A DNA stretch of 7,836 nucleotides from Candidatus Iainarchaeum sp. Lineage in GTDB: Archaea > Iainarchaeota > Iainarchaeia > Iainarchaeales > GW2011-AR10. Below, piece by piece: positions 1 to 5,967 of this stretch (positions within the stretch are counted from its first letter, which is position 1; every line of letters starts with the position of its first letter). Location: contig JACPKT010000079.1 of assembly GCA_016186855.1 (NCBI GenBank), forward strand, positions 1-7,836, in the 5' to 3' direction. The notes under the pieces were generated by a model, which saw nothing but the letters and a program-made list of their open reading frames with translations, had not been told where the DNA came from and searched no databases. The position numbers and the translations under genes were made by a program.

Positions 1-1632
1 AACAATTATTGAGCACAAAAGCTGGTTTCCCGGGTAATCAAGCCCTTCAGAATAACTGCCGTTTGACACTGCAAGCATTACCGCGCCAAAACCGCTTGCA
101 GCGCCCCTAAACCGTTCAATCTGTGCAGCCCTCTCACCCGAAGACATTTTTGGCCTTTGCTTTATTAGTTCCCGCGGGATTTTTCCAGACAAAAAAAAAC
201 CCACTGCCTCAAGCACGTGAAAAGAAGGAAAAAAAACAGCACTGTTTCCTGGAACCGAATTTACAATTTCTGCAATGTGCAGTGCAATTTTTTCAAACTC
301 TTTTTCGCTTCTTTTGGAAAACTTGGTTGTAACATCTGTGACCAAGAGCCTTAAATGGTTTTCTTTTGGAAAAGGATTCCCATATTCTTTCAAAATTGTC
401 CTGCCCTCTGAAAGCCCTAAAAGGTCAGCATACATTTTTGTGGGCAAAAGCGTTCCAGACATGAGAATGGTTGAATGGGTTTTCTCAAAAATGTCCCTTG
501 AAACCATTGCAGCGTCAAGAGCCTGAATTGAAACAGAAAACTCTCCTTCAGAATTCAGCCTCTTTATTATCCGCACAGTTGCAGGCAAATCCAGCACCCA
601 TTTTTGCAAAAAATTTGAAACACCGACAAGGAACGATTTTGATTTGCCAGAGGCCTCAAGGAACTCCACGCCAGCTGAATTTAATTCGTCTGCAAAAGCC
701 TCCAAATCCGTTATTTCTTTTAATTCGTCCAAAAGAATTTCTTTTGAAACAAGCGCTTCAACTGCGCCAGAAGAAACCCTGTTTTTTGCAACTTTTTTAA
801 TGGTTTTTTCCAACAGCTTGCACGAAGAGCGAAGCGCAACCAAATTCATCAAACGAAGCTCTTCAGCCGCATTTCTCAAAGAAATTGTGGAAAGACTTGA
901 CCCCAAAATTTTCCTAAGCCGCTCTGAAAGGTTGTGCGCTTCATCAATTATTAAAATCGTGTCCTCAAGTTTTTTGCCCATTCTCTGCAAAGTGACTTTT
1001 TGAATGCTTGGATTAAGAACGTGAAAGTAGTCGCCAATGACAACCTGGCTTTCTTTGGCAATCTGGTGCGCTACCTCATAAGCACACATTGGCCTTTCAC
1101 CATCTGTGCCACGCATATTCACGGCCAATTCCTTCAACTCGTAATGATTTTTCACTGACCCGAAAGCGTTCTTTATTTTGTCCAAATAAATGCCTGCAAT
1201 TTCTTTGTCTGATTTTGAATAACCAACTGCATTCTTATAGAAAGGGCACTGCTCTTTTCGCACGCGCTTAGAGCACACGTGATAAAAACCTTCAAAATCA
1301 GTGCTGCCCAACAACGGGTCAGAGCACAAGTATTTTTTTCCGACCAAGTCAACGGCCTTCAAGTTCAGCTTGAACTGTGAAGCCATTTGCCGCACAACAT
1401 CAACTGCCAACTGGTGCTGTGAAATTTTTGGCGTGAGGAAAAAAACCGTTTTACCCTCCTGCAAAGCAAAGGTAATTGCTGGCGCAAGCGCGCTCACAGT
1501 CTTTCCAAGCCCTGTCGGTGCATGCGCAACCAAATGCTTTTTTTGCGAAAGCACACTTGCAATGTCCAACACAAGCTCTTTTTGCCCCTCTCGCACGCGT
1601 GGAAAAGGAAAAAAAACCTGGGAAAGATTCAT
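1..1632 (-). CDS. XPD/Rad3-related (DinG/XPD-type) ATP-dependent DNA helicase, 3' end cut by window edge
   Basis: Superfamily 2 iron-sulfur DNA helicase (COG1199), expected to unwind DNA 5' to 3' in repair or replication. The open frame gives 544 residues and runs off the left edge without a stop. Visible parts: N-terminal FPFPRVREGQ (8-17), Walker A APTGLGKT (38-45), four cysteines at 103, 120, 129 and 183 placed between Walker A and B as in the XPD 4Fe-4S domain, DEAH box (230-233), a long helical insertion (about 245-380, the Arch-domain position), then helicase domain 2 with ILMSGTL (389-395) and the late motif GSYSEGLDYPG (525-535). The C-terminal motif VI lies outside the window. I chose ATG 1632 because homologues begin shortly before the FPFP segment. 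A GTG at 1704 would add 24 residues and overlap the stop of the preceding flavoprotein gene by four bases. Neither start has a convincing Shine-Dalgarno. Family assignment is firm; the exact in vivo role is inferred. Confidence 0.93.
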   Translation of the reverse strand, partial: MNLSQVFFPFPRVREGQKELVLDIASVLSQKKHLVAHAPTGLGKTVSALAPAITFALQEGKTVFFLTPKISQHQLAVDVVRQMASQFKLNLKAVDLVGKKYLCSDPLLGSTDFEGFYHVCSKRVRKEQCPFYKNAVGYSKSDKEIAGIYLDKIKNAFGSVKNHYELKELAVNMRGTDGERPMCAYEVAHQIAKESQVVIGDYFHVLNPSIQKVTLQRMGKKLEDTILIIDEAHNLSERLRKILGSSLSTISLRNAAEELRLMNLVALRSSCKLLEKTIKKVAKNRVSSGAVEALVSKEILLDELKEITDLEAFADELNSAGVEFLEASGKSKSFLVGVSNFLQKWVLDLPATVRIIKRLNSEGEFSVSIQALDAAMVSRDIFEKTHSTILMSGTLLPTKMYADLLGLSEGRTILKEYGNPFPKENHLRLLVTDVTTKFSKRSEKEFEKIALHIAEIVNSVPGNSAVFFPSFHVLEAVGFFLSGKIPRELIKQRPKMSSGERAAQIERFRGAASGFGAVMLAVSNGSYSEGLDYPGNQLLCSIIV

Positions 1633-1700
1633 AACAGCATTAAAAAAAACATGCTCTGAATTATTAAACAATTTGGAGAGTAAGTTGCCGATGCAAACGT

Positions 1701-3440
1701 TCACTCCCACAGCTCAAACTTTCGGTCATAGTGCGCGTGCACTGCGCGTTCAAATTCTTTTGAGCCGCGCAAAATCATTTTTTTTGAAAGCTTCAACTTT
1801 CCGCCTTTTAGTTCTGCAAAAATGTTTGCCTGCCAAGAGCCCAGGGTTTTTGGAAAATCTGTGCGGTAATGGGCTCCGCGGCTTTCTTTTCGCAAAAGCG
1901 CGCTTTCAAGCACTGCCTGCGCTACAAGCACCAGCGAAGTAGTGTCAAGGGCAATAACCAGTTCTGAATTTTTCTTCAACCCTTCTTTTACATTCATTTT
2001 AGGGATATTTTCTTTCAATTCCTGCAATTTTTCCAGCCCTTCCCTTAATTTTTCGCCGTCTTTGATTACGCCTGCGCACTCCCACATTATTTCCTGCAAT
2101 TGAGTGCGCAGTGTCTGCGGGGCAGTAAAACCTCTATTGAAAAAAGATTCAATTTCCTTTCTTGCAGAATTAATTTCTATTTCACCTATTTCCAGCATTT
2201 TGTTTTGCTTTGCAAAGTCAGACGCATTCACACCAGCAATTTTTCCAAACACGAGTGTTTCGGCCAAGCTGTTGCCACCCAAACGATTTGCACCGTGCAA
2301 CCCTCCAGTGGCTTCTCCGCAGGCAAACAGGCCGCTTAGGCCAGCAGAACAATCACTTGGATTCACTGCAATGCCCCCCATTGAATAATGAGAGGTTGGG
2401 GAGACCTCCATTTTTTCCCTTGAAATGTCAATCTTTTGGTAGCGCTCAAACTGTTTAAAGGTGTCAGGCAACCGTTCAAGGATTTTTTCTTTTGGAACAC
2501 GTGTCAAGTCAAGAAATACTCCGCGGTTTTTTGTGCCACGCCCCTCGACTATTTCGGTGAAAATTGCCCTTGCAACAACGTCGCGCGCACTCAATTCAAG
2601 CATTTTTGGACTGTACTTTTTCATTAAACGCTCTCCACTGGCATTCAATAGCGTTCCCCCTTCAGAGCGCACTGCTTCTGTCACCAGCTTTCCAACAGCG
2701 CTCTCTGGCCACGTCATTCCTGTGGGATGGAACTGCACCATCTCCATGTCTTGTAGCTTTAAGCCATTTTGCAATGCAAGGTAACTCCCATAACCCATGT
2801 TTTCAAAAGGACGAGAAGAACTGTTTTTGTAAACGCGTGAATAACCACCCATTGCAAGGACGACACTTTTTGCCTGTAAAACCAAAAACTCTCCTTTCTT
2901 GAAATCAACTGCAAAACAGCCCAAAACTTTTCCACCGCTTTTAAACAAATGAGTAATGTAAGCGTTGTCAATTTGTTTTACCCCGAGCTTTTTTGCCTTT
3001 CGCACAAGCGCCTGCAGGATGGCGCGCCCGGTATAATCCCCAACATAACAGGTCCGGGGATATGTCTGCGCGCCATAAATGCGCTGTTTTATCTGCCCGC
3101 GCTCATTGCGAGCAAACTTTACCCCAAAATTTGCAAGCTCAATAACTGCATCGTTAGCATTCCTTGCAAGAATTTCAACCATTTGGGGCACGCCAATTTT
3201 TCCACCCTCTTCAAAAGTGTCTGCAGCGTGCACCAACCAGTTGTCTTTTTGAGTAACTACTCCAAGCGCCGCATTTATTCCACCGGCAGCAAGCCTCGTG
3301 TGCGCATCACCAAAACGGCTTTGCCCTATAATCAAAACATTTGTTCCCCGCTCAAAGGCCTCGATGCCGGCACGCAAACCTGCAGCCCCCGAACCACAAA
3401 CCAAAACATCGCAAGAAATTTTCTTTAAGAGAAAACTCAT
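1701..3440 (-). CDS. Succinate dehydrogenase/fumarate reductase-type flavoprotein subunit
   Basis: FAD-dependent oxidoreductase of the SdhA/FrdA/NadB superfamily, interconverting succinate and fumarate if the assignment holds; 579 residues. Counted from the ATG at 3440: dinucleotide-binding GSGAAG (16-21), AHTRLAAGGIN (46-56) with His47 at the position that carries covalent FAD in SdhA/FrdA, FHPTG with His238, SEGG then RDVVAR with Arg286, SHYSMGG with His351, and GANRLGGNSL (383-392) with Arg386. These are the family's substrate-binding and catalytic residues. The C-terminal helical domain contains RKESRGAHYRTDFP. His47 favours SdhA/FrdA over L-aspartate oxidase, which normally lacks it and binds FAD non-covalently. 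The frame stays open to a GTG at 3497, but the ATG at 3440 has GAAGGTGA seven bases upstream and begins just before the FAD fold, so I prefer it. No iron-sulfur or membrane subunit is adjacent. NadB, or a soluble or thiol-linked fumarate reductase subunit, remains possible. Confidence 0.88.
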   Translation of the reverse strand: MSFLLKKISCDVLVCGSGAAGLRAGIEAFERGTNVLIIGQSRFGDAHTRLAAGGINAALGVVTQKDNWLVHAADTFEEGGKIGVPQMVEILARNANDAVIELANFGVKFARNERGQIKQRIYGAQTYPRTCYVGDYTGRAILQALVRKAKKLGVKQIDNAYITHLFKSGGKVLGCFAVDFKKGEFLVLQAKSVVLAMGGYSRVYKNSSSRPFENMGYGSYLALQNGLKLQDMEMVQFHPTGMTWPESAVGKLVTEAVRSEGGTLLNASGERLMKKYSPKMLELSARDVVARAIFTEIVEGRGTKNRGVFLDLTRVPKEKILERLPDTFKQFERYQKIDISREKMEVSPTSHYSMGGIAVNPSDCSAGLSGLFACGEATGGLHGANRLGGNSLAETLVFGKIAGVNASDFAKQNKMLEIGEIEINSARKEIESFFNRGFTAPQTLRTQLQEIMWECAGVIKDGEKLREGLEKLQELKENIPKMNVKEGLKKNSELVIALDTTSLVLVAQAVLESALLRKESRGAHYRTDFPKTLGSWQANIFAELKGGKLKLSKKMILRGSKEFERAVHAHYDRKFELWE

Positions 3441-3447
3441 TTCTTTT

Positions 3448-3455
3448 TCACCTTC
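3448..3455 (-). promoter_or_regulatory. Shine-Dalgarno of the flavoprotein gene (decides its start)
   Basis: On the minus strand GAAGGTGA lies seven bases before the ATG at 3440-3438. GGTGA is the usual archaeal anti-16S match. The alternative upstream GTG (3497) would make a 19-residue N-terminal extension that precedes the FAD-binding fold and has no comparable site. Confidence 0.75.
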
Positions 3456-3501
3456 TTGTACAAGTGCATATTCGGCAACTGCAAAATCAGTTGACACTTT
3501 T

Positions 3502-3523
3502 GCGCCATTCTATAGAATGGCGC
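3502..3523. repeat. Perfect 22-base palindrome upstream of the flavoprotein gene
   Basis: Arms GCGCCATTC (3502-3510) and GAATGGCGC (3515-3523) flank a central TATA (3511-3514), which is itself self-complementary. The flanking bases 3501 and 3524 do not pair. It lies in the gap between the lyase stop and the flavoprotein start, 62 bases before the ATG at 3440. In RNA it would fold as a nine-pair hairpin with a UAUA loop. No T-tract follows on either strand, so an intrinsic-type terminator is not well supported. A dimeric-repressor operator overlapping a TATA-like element is an alternative. The function is not known. Confidence 0.7.
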
Positions 3524-3557
3524 TGGCTTCGCAACGGATTCCCGCATAATTGATTTT

Positions 3558-3584
3558 ATGCCAATTCACTTCATTCAATGGCAT
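3558..3584. repeat. Short inverted repeat after the lyase gene
   Basis: Arms ATGCCA (3558-3563) and TGGCAT (3579-3584) are separated by 15 bases. The element starts 22 bases beyond the lyase stop codon, in the same intergenic gap as the 22-base palindrome. It could be a weak hairpin in the 3' end of the lyase mRNA or a protein-binding site. Six-base arms at this spacing can arise by chance. Confidence 0.3.
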
Positions 3585-3605
3585 TTCCACAATGTATAAC
3601 CACAG

Positions 3606-5024
3606 TCATATTTTTCCCCTAACTTTCTTATACAAGTTCATGTTTGGCTTTGTAAGGTTTTTTGGGTTCAAAAACTTTTTTGCATCTGCTTTTGAAACAT
3701 AGCCTTTTTGCACGGCAAGTTCTTTGACAGAAACATTTTTTGCAAGCGACTCCTTCACCAATTCTGCAACCTTTTCATAACCAATCAATGGGTTAAGCGC
3801 TGTTGCAATCGCGGCGCTATGCCCGACATAGTATTCACACTTTTCCCTGTTTGCCTTGATTCCCTTAACGCAGTGCCTTGCAAAAATATGGCAACAATTC
3901 CTCAAAAGTTTCAAAGACTCAATCAAATCGGATGCAATTAAAGGCATGTGCGTGTTAAGCTCGAGAACCCCGTTGGCACACGCCATGCTGACTGCTAAAT
4001 CGTTGCCAAAAACCTGCAGACAGCACATGTTCACGCACTCTGGAACAGACGGGTTCACTTTTCCAGGCATGATGCTTGAACCAACCTCAACTGCAGGCAA
4101 AACAATTTCGTTAAAACCAGTTTTTGGCCCCGAATTCATTAACCTCAGGTCAAAGGCAATTTTGTTCAAATCCACTGCAAGCAGTTTGAGCGCACCAGAA
4201 ACAGAGGCGGCATCAGTCAAAAACTGGGTGGACTCAATCCCGTCCCTTGAAACAACAAAATTTTTTTTAGTGAACCGGTTCAAATGCAAAACAACTTTTT
4301 TCCTAAATTGCGCAAATGTGTTGAGCCCTGTTCCAACAGCCGTGCCCCCGATTCCAAGCTCGCGCAAAAAATTCTTTGAATTTTCCAGCCGTTGCCCGTG
4401 CTTTTCAATAGCCCTCACATATGCCCCAAACTCTTGGCCCAAAGTTATTGGAGTCGCATCCTGCAGGTGCGTTCTCCCAGACTTCAAAATGCCGGAAAAT
4501 TCGTTAGATTTTTTTTTCAATTCCAAGTGGAGTTCTTCAAGCGATTCTATTAACTCTTCAATCAGGTTAAGCGCGGCAATCCTTATTGCAGATGGAACAA
4601 CGTCGTTAGTGCTTTGCGAGACGTTGACGTCATCGTGTGCATCAACAACTTTTTTTTTGCGGGAACCTGAAAGAATCTCGCTTGCACGGCTTGCAATGAC
4701 TTCATTCACATTCATGTGCGTTGGGGTGCCACTGCCAACCTGAAACACGCCCAAAATGAACTGGTCGTCAAACTTGCGCGCCAAAATTTCGTTGCATACC
4801 TGCACTATTGCATTCTTTTTCCCTGCAGAAAGCTGGCCCAGCTCAAAATTTGCAGTTGCAGCAGCCCTCTTTATTTGCACAATTGCGTAAATCAGCTCAA
4901 GTGGCATTTTTTTTTCATTGATGCGAAATATTTCATCCGAGCGCACAGTGGAAATGCCATAATATGCACCTGTCGGGACCTTTTTTTTGCCAAAAAAATC
5001 AGATTCAACCCTGAAAGACTGCAT
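3606..5024 (-). CDS. Class II fumarate hydratase / aspartate ammonia-lyase family protein
   Basis: Homotetrameric fumarase/aspartase-superfamily lyase, 472 residues, the usual length. It would form fumarate from malate (fumarase) or from aspartate with release of ammonia (aspartase). Motifs in order: VGSGTPTHMNVNE (96-108), HDDVNVSQSTND (130-141), GRTHLQDATP (183-192) with the active-site His186, GGTAVGTGLN (226-235), and the signature loop GSSIMPGKVNP (315-325) with its catalytic serine. Mixed signals: QSTND rather than the QSSND common in fumarases, and VPECVNMCCLQVFGND, which recalls aspartases; TALNPLIGY near 408-416 and the SGT region fit fumarases. Substrate is therefore undecided from sequence. 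The ATG at 5024 has a TATA-like TTTAAA about 25 bases upstream, suggesting a leaderless or nearly leaderless mRNA. The flavoprotein gene follows 165 bases downstream on the same strand, consistent with a fumarate-related pair. Confidence 0.9.
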   Translation of the reverse strand: MQSFRVESDFFGKKKVPTGAYYGISTVRSDEIFRINEKKMPLELIYAIVQIKRAAATANFELGQLSAGKKNAIVQVCNEILARKFDDQFILGVFQVGSGTPTHMNVNEVIASRASEILSGSRKKKVVDAHDDVNVSQSTNDVVPSAIRIAALNLIEELIESLEELHLELKKKSNEFSGILKSGRTHLQDATPITLGQEFGAYVRAIEKHGQRLENSKNFLRELGIGGTAVGTGLNTFAQFRKKVVLHLNRFTKKNFVVSRDGIESTQFLTDAASVSGALKLLAVDLNKIAFDLRLMNSGPKTGFNEIVLPAVEVGSSIMPGKVNPSVPECVNMCCLQVFGNDLAVSMACANGVLELNTHMPLIASDLIESLKLLRNCCHIFARHCVKGIKANREKCEYYVGHSAAIATALNPLIGYEKVAELVKESLAKNVSVKELAVQKGYVSKADAKKFLNPKNLTKPNMNLYKKVRGKI

Positions 5025-5045
5025 GACAAGATTAAACGATGAAAG

Positions 5046-5053
5046 CTTTAAAG
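5046..5053 (-). promoter_or_regulatory. TATA-like box for the fumarase/aspartase gene
   Basis: The minus strand reads CTTTAAAG, centred about 25 bases before the ATG at 5024, the spacing expected for an archaeal TATA box with transcription starting at or beside the start codon. It lies between the distal copy of the 26-base repeat and the gene. Inferred from position and sequence only. Confidence 0.45.
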
Positions 5054-5075
5054 AGTTTTTTGGTGCACAACTGGC

Positions 5076-5101
5076 TATTTTGCCGGGTTCAGCAAAGCAC
5101 T
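5076..5101 (-). repeat. 26-base direct repeat, distal copy (duplicated 3' end of the pyrophosphokinase gene)
   Basis: On the minus strand this reads AGTGCTTTGCTGAAC, then C, then CGGCAAAATA. It matches 5969-5994 at 25 of 26 bases; the only difference is position 5086 against 5979. Read in the same frame as the pyrophosphokinase it would give SALLNPAK followed by a TAG stop. Here it sits outside any gene, between the antitoxin stop and the lyase promoter. It looks like a leftover gene end or an attachment-site half. Confidence 0.85.
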
Positions 5102-5111
5102 ACTCCTTTTG

Positions 5112-5408
5112 CTACCGTAGTTTTTCAATATTTTTTAATCCTTCAAGATACTGTTCTTTTGTCATATTATTTTTTATGCCCAGTTCTGCCAATTTGTCCA
5201 TCATTTCACTTATTGTTAGGCCGGCTTTTTGTGAAGCGAGCCCTATTGATATCTTACCTTGCTTGTATTGCTCTATTGCAACCTGCAATCTGCCTTTCCC
5301 CAAAAGTGTGCGAACAACTTTTGCCTTGTTAATTTTTTCTGCTTCTGCTTCCGCTTTGACAAAGTCCAGGTCATCTTTCTCCAGCCTAATACTTAATATT
5401 TTTTGCAT
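5112..5408 (-). CDS. UPF0175-type antitoxin (COG2886-like) with ribbon-helix-helix-like N-terminus
   Basis: A 98-residue small protein. Residues 3-40 (ILSIRLEKDDLDFVK and on) have the strand-helix-helix pattern of ribbon-helix-helix DNA-binding antitoxins. Residues 43-77, with AIEQYKQGKISIGLASQKAG then LTISEMMDKLAELGI, match the UPF0175 pattern, in which this helix-turn-helix-like segment is typical. The family is a known partner of COG2405/DUF3368 PIN-domain toxins. Expected role: bind and neutralise the upstream-encoded PIN RNase and repress their shared promoter. Its ATG is four bases beyond the toxin stop, and its Shine-Dalgarno overlaps that stop, so translation is probably coupled. Antitoxin-second order is less usual than antitoxin-first. 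Confidence 0.8.
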   Translation of the reverse strand: MQKILSIRLEKDDLDFVKAEAEAEKINKAKVVRTLLGKGRLQVAIEQYKQGKISIGLASQKAGLTISEMMDKLAELGIKNNMTKEQYLEGLKNIEKLR

Positions 5409-5412
5409 TTTT

Positions 5413-5420
5413 TCACCTCA
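5413..5420 (-). promoter_or_regulatory. Shine-Dalgarno of the antitoxin, overlapping the toxin stop codon
   Basis: The minus strand reads TGAGGTGA, whose last three bases are the toxin's TGA stop, four bases before the antitoxin ATG. This strong site contrasts with the absence of any site before the toxin's GTG start and would favour surplus antitoxin from one mRNA. Confidence 0.65.
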
Positions 5421-5904
5421 AATTATTTTTAATTTCATCGATTATTTCATCTGAGTACCTTCCAAAATACGAGAGCTGCCTTAATTTTAACAGCGCCTCT
5501 TTTTTGTTTAATTTTTTTTCCTTGTTTATTTTCAACAAAAATCCTATTGCAGAAATATATTTTATTTGAAGAACCACGCAAGCTTTCATGGCGCTGTAAT
5601 CATCTGTTGCGACTAAATCATAATTGTTTTCAAGACAAAGTGCCAGTGTTTCAGCCTCACCTAAATGTAGTTTAAAATCTTTAGCTATTTTTTCAACGAA
5701 TTCATTATCCTTGACTTGCACAGATAATATTTTGTTTTCTTTTATTCTTTCACCAATCAGCAATGAATCAAATGAGCCTTTTCTAGTCACTTCTTGCAAT
5801 ACTGTTGAAGAAATAACGGGTTTTTTTGACAAGCTTTCAAGAAATAAATCCAGCAACCCCACTTTTGCAAGCAAAATCAGAGTTGAAGCGTCAAGAACAA
5901 TCAC
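5413..5904 (-). CDS. PIN-domain toxin (DUF3368/COG2405-like ribonuclease)
   Basis: A 163-residue protein of the PIN nuclease superfamily, expected to be a metal-dependent RNase acting as the toxin of a type II pair. It opens with IVLDAST (Asp5, first acidic ligand), followed by SSTVLQEV (Glu38), LGEAETLAL (Glu83, Glu85) and LVATDD (Asp101, Asp102), the spaced acidic residues of PIN active sites. The C-terminal part, SAIGFLLKINKEKKLNKKEA onward, ending in a YSDEIIDEI helix, follows the DUF3368 layout. The start codon is GTG at 5904-5902, with no Shine-Dalgarno but a TATA box about 27 bases upstream, suggesting leaderless translation. The antitoxin gene follows immediately. Coding composition is AT-rich compared with neighbouring metabolic genes. 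Confidence 0.85.
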   Translation of the reverse strand: MIVLDASTLILLAKVGLLDLFLESLSKKPVISSTVLQEVTRKGSFDSLLIGERIKENKILSVQVKDNEFVEKIAKDFKLHLGEAETLALCLENNYDLVATDDYSAMKACVVLQIKYISAIGFLLKINKEKKLNKKEALLKLRQLSYFGRYSDEIIDEIKNNLR

Positions 5905-5913
5905 GTACTACAA

Positions 5914-5933
5914 TATATTACAAACGTAATATA
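5914..5933. promoter_or_regulatory. Candidate operator of the toxin-antitoxin operon (8+4+8 inverted repeat)
   Basis: On the plus strand the arms TATATTAC (5914-5921) and GTAATATA (5926-5933) are perfect complements around a four-base spacer. The element overlaps the TATA-like box and ends ten bases before the toxin start codon. This is where a ribbon-helix-helix antitoxin would bind to autoregulate. Binding is inferred; the repeat itself is seen directly. Confidence 0.6.
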
Positions 5934-5937
5934 AACA
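5928..5937 (-). promoter_or_regulatory. TATA box of the toxin-antitoxin operon
   Basis: The minus strand reads TGTTTATATT, centred close to 27 bases before the toxin's GTG at 5904, as expected for an archaeal promoter giving a leaderless transcript. It lies 31-40 bases past the pyrophosphokinase stop, so the module need not depend on read-through from that gene. Confidence 0.5.
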
Positions 5938-5967
5938 TTGTCATTTTGTTTCCAAATTTTAACCAAT

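Noticed and set aside
188..240. Possible frameshift at long homopolymer runs in the helicase gene
   Set aside because: The runs of eight and nine identical bases read through in one frame with conserved helicase sequence on both sides.
1301..1942. Plus-strand open frame of 213 codons across the helicase/flavoprotein junction
   Set aside because: It is antisense to two clear genes, has no family resemblance, and reflects the codon composition of the opposite strand.
3441..3497. Nineteen-residue N-terminal extension of the flavoprotein from GTG 3497
   Set aside because: The downstream ATG has a well-spaced GAAGGTGA and starts right before the FAD fold; the extension has no signal-peptide character.
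3856..4743. Long open frame on the plus strand (295 codons) antisense to the lyase
   Set aside because: It has no recognisable domain and lies entirely within the well-supported fumarase/aspartase gene on the other strand.
5076..5101. The 26-base repeat as a transcription terminator hairpin
   Set aside because: Only a five-pair stem (TTTGC with GCAAA) can form, and no T-tract follows on the minus strand. Its coding role at the end of prs explains the sequence better.
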